Part shown: positions 27,183 through 35,147 of the stretch, piece after piece
Layout of the letters: each line of letters opens with the position of its first letter
Position numbering within the stretch: the first letter of the stretch is position 1
Assembly (NCBI GenBank): GCA_965267605.1
Contig: OZ254088.1
Span: forward strand, 1,984,001 to 2,048,000
DNA length: 64,000 nt
Direction of reading: 5' to 3'
Origin: G965267605 sp965267605
Lineage (GTDB): Bacteria; Bacteroidota; Bacteroidia; Flavobacteriales_E; Vicingaceae
Notes under the pieces: generated by a model
Seen by the model: only the letters and a program-made list of their open reading frames with translations
The model's database searches: none
What the model was told of the DNA's origin: nothing
Program-made: the position numbers and the translations under genes

Positions 27183-27666
27183 CTTCTACTTTATTGGTAC
27201 CACGTAACATATGATCATCCAGTAAATCACTGACTGGCTCAGCTTCCGGAACATTCATTTCTCCTTTGAGACTTCCTCTCAAACCTGCACCAATCCACCC
27301 CATCACTATGATAGGTACAAGCCAAAATACAACCAGGAACTCCAGCAATTCATAGTGCGGGATCTCTTCCTCGAGAACCGAAAACCCAACGCAGAAGATC
27401 ACGAAATGAATGCAAGCAGCACTGGTCATCAATTCAGCAACTTCCCACCACGAAGGCAATTGCTGAAATCCTCTTACGTAGTAGGTAATAACCATGGCCT
27501 GAATACAGGTCATCGCAATTACATATATGAACCATGCAAATGCTGCATAGTTGTCATCAAGTGAGATGATATCCAACATGGAAAGAAGATGAACGACAAC
27601 CATGGCTACACCTGTACTGCAACCCAGTATCAAACGGACCCGCCACTGCCTTTCACTTTTACTCAT
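27175..27666 (-). CDS. Tandem four-helix membrane protein, paralogue 3 of 4
   Basis: A 163-residue protein with four membrane helices (LILGCSTGVAMVVVHLLSML; FLVVFWLVPIIVMGWIGAGL). The tail reads SDLLDDHML followed by RGTNKVEDA, so the conserved motif is about ten residues from the end here rather than at the terminus. Its 8-nt overlaps with the neighbours on both sides have the same form. A conserved helix-2/3 loop with aromatic and charged residues (VRGFQQLPSWWEVAEL) resembles the loops of the other copies. Function unknown. Confidence 0.75.
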   Translation of the reverse strand: MSKSERQWRVRLILGCSTGVAMVVVHLLSMLDIISLDDNYAAFAWFIYVIAMTCIQAMVITYYVRGFQQLPSWWEVAELMTSAACIHFVIFCVGFSVLEEEIPHYELLEFLVVFWLVPIIVMGWIGAGLRGSLKGEMNVPEAEPVSDLLDDHMLRGTNKVEDA

Positions 27667-28135
27667 CTTCTACGAGGTGTTCATCAAGAATATCCTCCTG
27701 ATTGGTCAAAACACGTTCCTGTCCGCTTACTCTGCGGATCATAACCTTTCTGAATCCGGAAGCTATGAATGAGGTTATGATCCAAGGGAACAGAAACAGA
27801 GCCGTAATTAGGGGTAGATACTCAAAATGCAATGGGAACTCCGTTATCAGCATTGAGCCTAGAACGAACAGTATGAACATGATGACAGACCCTAAGACCA
27901 TCATCCAAAGTGTTGGCCAATATTTGAAACTTGGATCCTTATTGAGCATCCACAATTGGGCCATCAACTGTGCAAAGAATCCAATCAGATACACAATGAA
28001 CATCCTTAGGAACTCCGGTAATGATTTCATGTGAACGACCCCCTCCTCGTCAAGAAACAACAAGAGGCCAAGTGCCAGGCCTCCACTAATTCCGCAGCCA
28101 ATCGCTGCTACCGTCCAGGTCGAATACTTATTCAT
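27659..28135 (-). CDS. Tandem four-helix membrane protein, paralogue 2 of 4
   Basis: A 158-residue protein with four membrane helices (AAIGCGISGGLALGLLLFL; LPLITALFLFPWIITSFIASG). It ends in EDILDEHLVEDE, the fullest version of the shared tail. A GFRKVMIRR-type basic patch follows helix 4, putting the tail in the cytoplasm by the positive-inside rule. Both gene junctions are 8-nt overlaps. No enzymatic motif is present. Confidence 0.75.
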   Translation of the reverse strand: MNKYSTWTVAAIGCGISGGLALGLLLFLDEEGVVHMKSLPEFLRMFIVYLIGFFAQLMAQLWMLNKDPSFKYWPTLWMMVLGSVIMFILFVLGSMLITEFPLHFEYLPLITALFLFPWIITSFIASGFRKVMIRRVSGQERVLTNQEDILDEHLVEDE

Positions 28136-28604
28136 CCCCTACCATGTGTTGATCCAGAATATCACCTTCCACTACTGGTTCCATTTCCTCATTCCTTACC
28201 ATGATATGTTTTCGCACGGCTGCTATGATCAGTCCTACGCCTATCAGTGGCAACCACACTACCGGAATCAACTCAAATAAAAGCTCTTCTACTCTGGGAA
28301 ATTCTCCAATAGCCAAACTCGCACTAACGATGAATCCCCAGAAGAAACATCCACTCAAAGTAAGTTCCACCAGAAATGCTCTTCCGTAACGAATGGGTGC
28401 TTTCAAAACCGCACTGTAATAGCGCAGTGCTGCGATCATGATCACCAGATTTAGAAATTGCAGACCAGCAATGAACCATTCCATCCAATCGAATGCCATT
28501 TCAAGAAGATTCTCGTGTGCCATCCACAGCAATGAAGACCATAGCAAAGTGGGTATTCCCGCAAAGATCAATACCGTCTTGAAGAAAGCCCCGTTGCTAT
28601 TCAT
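28128..28604 (-). CDS. Tandem four-helix membrane protein, paralogue 1 of 4
   Basis: A 158-residue protein with four membrane helices (VLIFAGIPTLLWSSLLWMA; LIPVVWLPLIGVGLIIAAV) followed by a basic patch (RKHIMVR) and the tail GDILDQHMVGDE. It directly follows the signal-peptide protein at 28597-29388 with an 8-nt overlap. Sequence identity to the other three copies is low outside the tail, but length, helix spacing and tail agree, which fits old tandem duplication. Confidence 0.75.
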   Translation of the reverse strand: MNSNGAFFKTVLIFAGIPTLLWSSLLWMAHENLLEMAFDWMEWFIAGLQFLNLVIMIAALRYYSAVLKAPIRYGRAFLVELTLSGCFFWGFIVSASLAIGEFPRVEELLFELIPVVWLPLIGVGLIIAAVRKHIMVRNEEMEPVVEGDILDQHMVGDE

Positions 28605-29388
28605 ACCGATTTCTGTTTCTTCTCCTCACGAAATTGGAAGCAATCACACCAATCAACACCCCACCAATCAGCAACAATGCTTCACGCAACCAACCATTGT
28701 CTTCTTTAATGGGTTCCTTAGGTTCCTCGATCACAGGCTTAGCCTCTTCTCTTACATATTGGGTGATCTCACCACTACTGGTATCTACCACCAAACCCGT
28801 TTTTTGCATCAGCGCAGTAGCTACCCTATTGATGGAAGAATCGCGCATGAGTTTGGCAATTCGGTTAACCTTATCGTGGTCCGTTACAGACCATAGGGCC
28901 ACCTGTCCAAAGCGATCCTGCTGGTCTTCCGCTTCAATGGTCTTGGCCATTTCCACGGTAAGAGAATCTGCCAAGCCGCCATATTCAAAGAAAATTCCAC
29001 GGTGTGGACTCTTGTCCTGAATCTCACCACACATGGCAAATAACTTGAGGAAACGCTCCATGTCATCTTCCCGGTTCAGATCAATGTATGCCGTTCTTGT
29101 AATGATCATATTCTGGTAAGAAGAATCACCTGGAATGAGAACAGACCCGACAGGCATCCTGAGCACCAACGTGGAATCGCCTTTCCCCTTAGCGCCCAGG
29201 GCTATGCACTCCCCATAGTGAGAGGAAGAAGGTTTTGTTGATTTGAACTTAGAACCGTAGCCATGATGCCCCTCGATCTCTAATTCAACCAAACCACGAT
29301 CCAGCGCCTCCTTCACGGAAATCGTATCCTGTGCTTTCAGATAGAATCCTGAGAGCACCAATAGCAGGGCTGGCAGCAAGCGTTTCAC
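28597..29388 (-). CDS. Exported protein with C-terminal membrane anchor, first gene of the four-paralogue operon
   Basis: A 263-residue protein with a signal peptide (LLPALLLVLSGFYLKAQ), an extracytoplasmic domain (about 20-205), a proline/glutamate-rich stalk (EEAKPVIEEPKEPIKED, about 213-229) and a C-terminal membrane helix (LLLIGGVLIGVIASNFV) with a basic stop-transfer tail (RRRNRNR). Inside the domain the segments MPVGSVLIPGDSSYQNM and FGQVALWSVTDHDKV look like motifs of a secreted recognition domain that I cannot name. Type I membrane topology with the domain in the periplasm is expected. It heads the operon of four small membrane proteins, which suggests a receptor-like or regulatory partner role. 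Confidence 0.75.
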   Translation of the reverse strand: MKRLLPALLLVLSGFYLKAQDTISVKEALDRGLVELEIEGHHGYGSKFKSTKPSSSHYGECIALGAKGKGDSTLVLRMPVGSVLIPGDSSYQNMIITRTAYIDLNREDDMERFLKLFAMCGEIQDKSPHRGIFFEYGGLADSLTVEMAKTIEAEDQQDRFGQVALWSVTDHDKVNRIAKLMRDSSINRVATALMQKTGLVVDTSSGEITQYVREEAKPVIEEPKEPIKEDNGWLREALLLIGGVLIGVIASNFVRRRNRNRYE

Positions 29389-29453
29389 TTAAACAATTTA
29401 ACGATTGTCTTTCGGAATTATGATGGATTACTGCCATGTAATCCATAATGCTG

Positions 29454-30071
29454 TCAGAAATGCGTGTAAGGCCGGTAAGGGTATTTGCGTTTTTTGTACC
29501 TGCGCTTATATCGCCTTGAGGAGTACCTCAAAGATTGGGTGGTAATCACCCTATTGTCTTTGCCAATGGTATAGGTGAGGTATTGTGATCCACGAGACGA
29601 TCGGGTTCGCGTAACAAGGAATGCCTGGTAAGACTCATCCTTATGCGTATGACTCGCATATACCCTCCCAGCTCGAAGCTCTGTCATGAAATAGTTGTTG
29701 ACGTTCACATTCCTCAACCCCCATTTCGTAGGCATGTAGCGGAAGTAATTGGTTACCTCCTGTAACGGCTGCCCTTCTAACTCATCCATCATGGATTCAA
29801 CCAATCCCATATCTTGATTCTTGTATAGCTTTCGAATGATATCCCGATCAAACTCAAACATGTAATCATGAATTTGGACGTGAAGCCCATCCTTGCTAAC
29901 GGGACCAGTCAACTTAAGTGTTGTGACCTTCTTAACCTTGGTCTTCTTTGAGGTCTTGCGCTTATCTGTCCGCGCTGTACTTGCAATACAGCTCAGCAAT
30001 AACAGACTAACAATTACACTTTTCGATACTTGCGACCTTTTCGAATTTCGGCTTTGACGGATGATGTGCAT
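29454..30071 (-). CDS. Secreted hypothetical protein with basic C-terminus
   Basis: A 205-residue protein with a signal peptide (SVIVSLLLLSCIASTARTD) and then a Lys-rich stretch (KRKTSKKTKVKK). The middle (HDYMFEFDRDIIRKLYKNQDMGLVESMMDELEG) and the C-terminal part, rich in Arg/Tyr/Lys (SSRRYKRRYKKRKYPYRPY), do not match a family I know. The high basicity suggests binding to polyanions such as surface polysaccharide or nucleic acid; this is inference. Its 5' end overlaps the possible small gene at 30007-30189. Confidence 0.6.
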   Translation of the reverse strand: MHIIRQSRNSKRSQVSKSVIVSLLLLSCIASTARTDKRKTSKKTKVKKVTTLKLTGPVSKDGLHVQIHDYMFEFDRDIIRKLYKNQDMGLVESMMDELEGQPLQEVTNYFRYMPTKWGLRNVNVNNYFMTELRAGRVYASHTHKDESYQAFLVTRTRSSRGSQYLTYTIGKDNRVITTQSLRYSSRRYKRRYKKRKYPYRPYTHF

Positions 30072-30189
30072 GGGAACAACTTTGTGCGATTAGACATAAA
30101 GAGCACAAAGTGATCAATACGATCGCGCTCCAACCCAACCTTCCGTAATCTGTAAATCTGACCATGTGTTCTTTTTCCATTGAACACAC
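30007..30189 (-). CDS. Possible very small lipoprotein-like protein
   Basis: The frame encodes up to 60 residues with a hydrophobic segment (WSAIVLITLCSLCLIAQSC) followed by a short polar tail with His and two final Cys (CNC). The segment before SCSHAHH resembles a lipoprotein signal with a weak lipobox. It overlaps the start of the next gene by 65 nt, more than is normal here. It may be a real small protein or chance; ATG at 30165 would give a 52-residue form. Confidence 0.3.
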   Translation of the reverse strand: MCSMEKEHMVRFTDYGRLGWSAIVLITLCSLCLIAQSCSHAHHPSKPKFEKVASIEKCNC

Positions 30190-30209
30190 ACTTCCTGAAA
30201 TTCCATAAA

Positions 30210-30419
30210 CTAGATCAACATGGCAGGAACCGCCTCACTGCAATGCTCCAACTGATCTATCCGTTCAAGCGTCCTGATCTGCGCAACGGAATAGCGGTAA
30301 CAGTAAGTGTTTGGGTGTTTTTTCAAGTATGCTTTGATCTCCTCACCTGACATCTCAGAGAGGTCTACGATGGGTTTTTGGCATTGCTCGCAAATGCCTT
30401 GCTTGCTTTCGTTCGTCAT
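30210..30419 (-). CDS. Small CxxC protein of a Bacteroidota hypothetical family
   Basis: A 69-residue protein with GICEQCQKPIVDLSEMSGEEIKAYLKK and a later Cys (TYCYRY). The pattern CxxCxxxxxDLSxMSxEEIxxYL is one I have seen in short Bacteroidota conserved hypotheticals; the Cys residues could bind zinc or a cluster. It has no signal peptide or membrane helix. It stands apart from its neighbours on the same strand. Function unknown. Confidence 0.65.
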   Translation of the reverse strand: MTNESKQGICEQCQKPIVDLSEMSGEEIKAYLKKHPNTYCYRYSVAQIRTLERIDQLEHCSEAVPAMLI

Positions 30420-30528
30420 AGCAAATTAATTCCCAGGAGGACTCCCATCACTCTCCTGAATTACCACCATAAAGATGCACCAACACCCGCTAATCCATAA
30501 GCGGGGTGCGTAGGGCCAACGGAATTCA

Positions 30529-30536
30529 TAGATTTA
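30529..30536 (+). promoter_or_regulatory. Predicted -7 box of the DPP-IV-like gene
   Basis: TAGATTTA fits TAnnTTTR and ends 17 nt before the ATG at 30554. It lies inside the longer open frame starting at 30506, which supports 30554 as the real start. No good -33 element was seen. Confidence 0.4.
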
Positions 30537-30553
30537 CCGTTCACATCGATGTT

Positions 30554-32686
30554 ATGAGATATCTAATTGCAGTCGCACTATACCTTAGTGTATTCTTCGT
30601 TCAGGCGCAGAAGAAAGAATTAACGCTTAGCGATGCCGTGCTGAAGCGTGGCAGCACTTTCAACCCTGCAACTATTAAAGGGCTAAAATGGATGCCAGAT
30701 GGAAAGCACTATTGCTTTGTTGAGAATGACACCTTATGGAAGCAATCCATTGCCCCTGAAGGAAAGAAGATGCGCGTTAGTTCCCTGGCTGATTTGAATA
30801 AAGGATTGAATGGCACCAAGACGCTGAAGCGGTTTCCAATGATCTTCTGGAACAGCGAAACCGAGTTCTACTTTAGACATGGATTGAGCATTTACAATAC
30901 AGACATCACTACCATGTCTTGTGGTGTTATGGTTTCGGCTGTAAAGGGAAGTGCCAATCAATTCTACCATCCTCAGAGTAAACAAATGGCTTACACCTTT
31001 GAGGATAATGTATACGTAACAACCAACGATGGTATCCACATCCAAGTAACCAAGGATGGTGGTGATGGTATTACAAGCGGTAGTGCTGTGCACAGGCACG
31101 AATTTGGCATCAGCAAAGGTTTGTTCTGGGCTCCCTCCGGAAAGAAAATTGCCTATTACAGAAATGACCAATCCATGGTCACCGAGTACCCGATTGTACA
31201 CATCAATACCAAACCGGCTTCTCTTGAAAACATCCGCTACCCGATGGCAGGAGATAAAAGCGAGGAAGTGACCCTGCATGTGTATGACATTGCAATGGAC
31301 AAAGACGTGACCATCAAAACAGGAGAACCTAAGGAGCAGTACCTCACAAACATTGTGTGGGGCCCTGGCGAAGAATTCATTTACATCGCGGTGTTGAATC
31401 GTGATCAGAACCACCTGAAACTTAACGCTTACAATGCGTCAACAGGTGCGTTTGTAAAGACCCTCTTTGAAGAGAAAGACAAGAAATATGTGCAGCCACT
31501 TCATGGCATGTACTTCCTTAACGACAAGGAATTTGTTTGGATGAGTCAGCGGGAAGGCTACTGGCAACTCTACCATTACGGCCTAAATGGGAAGGTGAAA
31601 AGAAAACTAACCACAGGCTCGTGGGTGGTAAAGTCCATCCTTGGCTTGAGTGCTGACAAAAAAGTGCTCTACTTCACAGGCACGGGTGAGGACCCCAAGG
31701 AAACCAACGCGTTCAGCGTAGTTATAAAAACTGGCAAGGTCACCCGACTAACGAAGGAGGCAGGAGTACATCGCGTTCAGCTATCCGCTGATGGTGCGCA
31801 ACTGATAGATAACTATTCCAATACCAAAGTTCCACGCAGTATTGGCATAATCAATACCGCAACTGGCGCAAGACGAAATCTCTTAACAGCGGCCAATCCT
31901 ATGGATGACTACCAAATGGGAGAATTGAATCTTTTCAAGATCACGAATGGGAAAGCAAAGGTTGACCTGCACTGTAGGATGATCAAACCACACAATTTCG
32001 ATCAGAACAAGAAATACCCAGTGTTGGTATACCTGTACAATGGCCCCATGGCACAAATGATTACCAACTCCTACCTGGGTGGTGCCCCTCTATGGATGTA
32101 CCATATGGCCAACCGTGGCTACATCATATTTACCCTGGACGGGAGAGGTTCAAACCACCGAGGTATTGAATTCGAGCAGGCCATCTTCAGGGATGTGGGT
32201 ACAGTAGAAATGGAAGATCAACTGATGGGTGCAATGTATCTGAAGTCGCTTCAGTTCGTGGATACCAACCGCATGGCCGTACATGGATGGAGTTATGGCG
32301 GATTTATGACCACCTCACTAATGCTTAAGCATCCTGGCGCCTTCAAAGTTGGGGTTGCCGGTGGACCGGTAATTGACTGGAAGTACTATGAGGTAATGTA
32401 CACGGAGCGTTACATGGATACTCCACAGACCAACCCTGAAGGATACAAAAACACCAGTCTTTTAGACAAAGTTGGAAACCTGAAAGGCAACCTTTTGGTG
32501 ATCCACGGAGCAGTGGATGATGTAGTGGTTTGGCAGCATAGTCTGGACTTTGTGAAGAAATGTGTTGATGAGGGTGTACAGTTGGATTACTTCATGTATC
32601 CTGAACATCCACACAATGTTCGTGGCAAAGATCGCGTTCATTTGATGCAAAAGGTATTGGACTATGTTGACGACAAGCTCAACTAG
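30554..32686 (+). CDS. S9-family dipeptidyl peptidase (DPP-IV-like), exported
   Basis: An exported serine peptidase of about 710 residues. Signal peptide YLIAVALYLSVFFVQAQ is followed by a beta-propeller (about 30-460) and an alpha/beta-hydrolase domain. The nucleophile is in GWSYGG (Ser about 580), the acid in VIHGAVDDVV (Asp about 655) and the histidine in EHPHN (about 687). Such enzymes cut Xaa-Pro or similar dipeptides from the N-terminus of peptides in the periplasm. The frame is open from 30506, but that start would place 16 residues ahead of the signal peptide, and a -7 box lies inside the extension. Confidence 0.93.
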   Translation: MRYLIAVALYLSVFFVQAQKKELTLSDAVLKRGSTFNPATIKGLKWMPDGKHYCFVENDTLWKQSIAPEGKKMRVSSLADLNKGLNGTKTLKRFPMIFWNSETEFYFRHGLSIYNTDITTMSCGVMVSAVKGSANQFYHPQSKQMAYTFEDNVYVTTNDGIHIQVTKDGGDGITSGSAVHRHEFGISKGLFWAPSGKKIAYYRNDQSMVTEYPIVHINTKPASLENIRYPMAGDKSEEVTLHVYDIAMDKDVTIKTGEPKEQYLTNIVWGPGEEFIYIAVLNRDQNHLKLNAYNASTGAFVKTLFEEKDKKYVQPLHGMYFLNDKEFVWMSQREGYWQLYHYGLNGKVKRKLTTGSWVVKSILGLSADKKVLYFTGTGEDPKETNAFSVVIKTGKVTRLTKEAGVHRVQLSADGAQLIDNYSNTKVPRSIGIINTATGARRNLLTAANPMDDYQMGELNLFKITNGKAKVDLHCRMIKPHNFDQNKKYPVLVYLYNGPMAQMITNSYLGGAPLWMYHMANRGYIIFTLDGRGSNHRGIEFEQAIFRDVGTVEMEDQLMGAMYLKSLQFVDTNRMAVHGWSYGGFMTTSLMLKHPGAFKVGVAGGPVIDWKYYEVMYTERYMDTPQTNPEGYKNTSLLDKVGNLKGNLLVIHGAVDDVVVWQHSLDFVKKCVDEGVQLDYFMYPEHPHNVRGKDRVHLMQKVLDYVDDKLN

Positions 32687-32705
32687 GAATCCGTAACTTA
32701 CTCAT

Positions 32706-33446
32706 ATGATATGGATCGTCATTGGGATTGGAATCTCCCTCATGATCCTTGAAAGGATCATTCCCGATCAAAAACTTCCACACGTAAAAGGTTGGTGGAC
32801 CAGGGTAATCATCATCAATCTTCTGCAGTTAGGTGTTCTGTGGCTGGGAGCCATTAGCTGGGATATTTGGCTGAAGGAAGTCAGTCTTTGGCAATTAAAG
32901 GATAGCATCCCTCCTATTGCCGGTGGGGCCATCGCATACCTTATCATCACATTCGTTTTCTATTGGTGGCACAGATGGCGCCATGATGTCAATTTCCTTT
33001 GGCTCGCTTTTCACCAGGTACATCACAGCCCTAAGAGAATTGAAACAATCACTTCATTCTATAAACACCCGCTCGAGATCATCACTAATTCCATCATCAT
33101 TGGATGTGTGAATTATGTATTGCTTGGACTAAATCTGGAAGCAGCAGCATGGAACTTGCTGTTCATGTCGCTTGGCGAGTACATCTACCACATGAACATC
33201 AAGACACCCTATGTGATGGGGTTTTTCTTTCAGCGTCCGGAAATGCACCGTATCCATCACCAACTTGGAAAACACTACAACAACTTCTCTGACCTACCAT
33301 TGTGGGACATGCTCTTTGGCACGTTCGAAAATCCAAAGAACAGAGACATGGCATGTGGATTCAAGGAAGACAGAGAACACAAGTTACTGGAGATGATGTT
33401 CTTCAAGAATGTCAACAACCCTTTTAAGCGCAGAAAGCGTGTTTAA
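32706..33446 (+). CDS. Sterol desaturase/fatty acid hydroxylase-family membrane enzyme
   Basis: A 246-residue membrane protein with about four helices and the histidine clusters of the di-iron FA_hydroxylase superfamily: WWHRWRHD, HQVHHSP, and MHRIHHQ further on. This fits a membrane-bound oxygenase that hydroxylates or desaturates a lipid such as a sterol-like, carotenoid or fatty acid chain. The actual substrate is unknown. It follows the peptidase gene by 19 nt on the same strand, and the following gene overlaps its 3' end, so the group may be one transcript. Confidence 0.9.
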   Translation: MIWIVIGIGISLMILERIIPDQKLPHVKGWWTRVIIINLLQLGVLWLGAISWDIWLKEVSLWQLKDSIPPIAGGAIAYLIITFVFYWWHRWRHDVNFLWLAFHQVHHSPKRIETITSFYKHPLEIITNSIIIGCVNYVLLGLNLEAAAWNLLFMSLGEYIYHMNIKTPYVMGFFFQRPEMHRIHHQLGKHYNNFSDLPLWDMLFGTFENPKNRDMACGFKEDREHKLLEMMFFKNVNNPFKRRKRV

Positions 33447-33909
33447 GAAATTCATATACACCTTACTTGTACTGGTTGGATTATTGCAGTCTATTGGCTT
33501 TATCATTAAGTCAAAGGAAGTCCGAGGGCTTGGCATGGCCAGCGCGTCTTCCCCCCTTCCGATTGTCTTCACCGAAGTGAAGGGCGTAGAAACCTTCGCA
33601 AGTAATTTTTATGTAAGCTACAATACCTCAACGGGGGAGGCTGACACTGTTCAGATCACACCCACCATCTATTCCCAATTAAATGGCCCTTACAACAGAA
33701 GGAACGTCTACGGAGCAGCCATTTCATACGCTCCAGTACTTCCTGACAGTTTGAGAACCTCGGTTCTGCAATTTGGGTTATGTGAAGGCACACTGCTCGA
33801 GGAATTGGGCATTCCGAGTGATGCTAAAAACGTATCGATCATCATCCGCACCAGAACGGCTGGAAGAAATCAGGAGTGGATCTATCAGGTGGATTGTAAC
33901 GAAGAATGA
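33409..33909 (+). CDS. Hypothetical membrane-anchored protein preceding the HTTM-DCC fusion
   Basis: A 166-residue protein with an N-terminal membrane segment (FIYTLLVLVGLLQSIGFII) and a polar extracytoplasmic body (SNFYVSYNTSTGEADTV; SVLQFGLCEGTLLEELG). ATG at 33409 overlaps the previous gene by 38 nt; an in-frame GTG at 33439 would give an 8-nt overlap and a more usual signal anchor. It is coupled to the following gene by an ATGA overlap, so it may be a partner of the HTTM-DCC protein. No family recognised. Confidence 0.55.
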   Translation: MSTTLLSAESVFKKFIYTLLVLVGLLQSIGFIIKSKEVRGLGMASASSPLPIVFTEVKGVETFASNFYVSYNTSTGEADTVQITPTIYSQLNGPYNRRNVYGAAISYAPVLPDSLRTSVLQFGLCEGTLLEELGIPSDAKNVSIIIRTRTAGRNQEWIYQVDCNEE

Positions 33910-35120
33910 GGCGTTATTCACCATATCAGTTCGGTGCGTTCAGGATCATTCTTGGCCTCTATCTGACCATTCACTTCATTATGCTGATCCCATACGCAAT
34001 GGAGGTTTTCAGTAACGAAGGAACACTGGCAAACAACGCACTGAATTTCACCTATGGTGTATTTCCCGGAGTGTTTGATTTCAATGATGATACATTGATC
34101 GTGCAAGTTGTACTTGGATGTCTGGCCGTGTTTGCCCTACTGTTTGCCCTTGGATGGAGGAGACAACTCATGGCCCTCTTGCTCTGGTTTGGGTGGGTTT
34201 CTCTGTTCGATCGGAACAACCTGATAAGCAATCCAGGTATTCCATTTATAGGGTGGTTGTTATTGATCAGTGTTTTCATTCCCAAGGGTGAAAAACCATC
34301 CCTGAAGAAGTATCCAGATGTAGACTGGGTGATGCCAGGTATCTTGTTTGTAGGCGCATGGATCATCATGTCAGTTGGCTATACCATTAGTGGTATAGAT
34401 AAGTTTGCAGCTCCCAGCTGGCGGGATGGTACAGCTATTTACCATCTACTGGAAAATCCATTGGCCAGAGATTGGTGGTTAAGAGAAGTCTGCTTGCAAC
34501 TGCCGAAGGATGCCATCAAGGCAATGACTTGGTCTATTCTCGGCCTTGAGATCGCATTCCTCCCGATGGCATTACTAAAGAGAATTCGCGGATTTGCTTG
34601 GCTATCGATGGTAATTATGCATTTCGGAATTCTTTCCCTGGTCGACTTCGCAGATCTGACTACGGGAATGCTGATGATCCACATCTTCACGTTCGATCCG
34701 ATCTGGTTAAAACCGGCCAGCAATACTGGGCAGAAAAGGATTGTGTTCTTCGATGGTGTATGCGGCTTATGCAATACATCAGTAGATCTGTTAATGAAAG
34801 AAGATCAAAATTTCGTTCTACAGTTCGCGCCATTGCAAGGAGCACATGCAAAGGAAATTCTGGGAGAAGAAAAAGCTGGTGGTTTGACCAGTATCCACTA
34901 CTTCGATGGGAGTAAAGTCTATGACCAGTCAGGTGCTGTGCTTAGAATTTGCAGAGATATAGGCGGTTTCTGGAAACTAGCCGTTGTTCTTTTCATTATT
35001 CCTTCGTTCATCCGAAACGCGATCTACAACTACATCGCAAAGAATCGATACCGTTGGTTTGGTAAGCTGGATGCGTGTAGAATGCCTACCAGGGAGGAAC
35101 GCGATCGTCTGCTGGATTAG
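33906..35120 (+). CDS. HTTM-domain membrane protein fused to a DCC thiol-disulfide domain
   Basis: A 404-residue fusion. The first about 265 residues form several membrane helices of the HTTM type (FGAFRIILGLYLTIHFIMLIP; GTLANNALNFTYGVFPGVF; SGIDKFAAPSWRDGTA), related to vitamin K-dependent gamma-carboxylase. A short linker is followed by a DCC (DUF393) domain: VFFDGVCGLCN (Cys about 286 and 289), FAPLQG, and the final RYRWFG. The DxxCxxC motif is intact. HTTM and DCC proteins often occur as neighbours; here they are one chain. The start overlaps the preceding gene as ATGA. Redox chemistry coupled to a membrane carboxylase-like domain is an inference. Confidence 0.85.
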   Translation: MRRYSPYQFGAFRIILGLYLTIHFIMLIPYAMEVFSNEGTLANNALNFTYGVFPGVFDFNDDTLIVQVVLGCLAVFALLFALGWRRQLMALLLWFGWVSLFDRNNLISNPGIPFIGWLLLISVFIPKGEKPSLKKYPDVDWVMPGILFVGAWIIMSVGYTISGIDKFAAPSWRDGTAIYHLLENPLARDWWLREVCLQLPKDAIKAMTWSILGLEIAFLPMALLKRIRGFAWLSMVIMHFGILSLVDFADLTTGMLMIHIFTFDPIWLKPASNTGQKRIVFFDGVCGLCNTSVDLLMKEDQNFVLQFAPLQGAHAKEILGEEKAGGLTSIHYFDGSKVYDQSGAVLRICRDIGGFWKLAVVLFIIPSFIRNAIYNYIAKNRYRWFGKLDACRMPTREERDRLLD

Positions 35121-35135
35121 CCCCATTTAAGTACC

Positions 35136-35143
35136 TATATTTA
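35136..35143 (+). promoter_or_regulatory. Predicted -7 box, near-leaderless
   Basis: TATATTTA fits TAnnTTTR and ends 4 nt before the GTG start at 35148. Transcription would start close to the first codon. Confidence 0.4.
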
Positions 35144-35147
35144 CTAG

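Noticed and set aside
30734..31414. Minus-strand ORF of 226 codons inside the DPP-IV-like gene
   Set aside because: Overlaps a strongly supported peptidase frame; its translation has no recognisable domain and the composition of a shadow frame.
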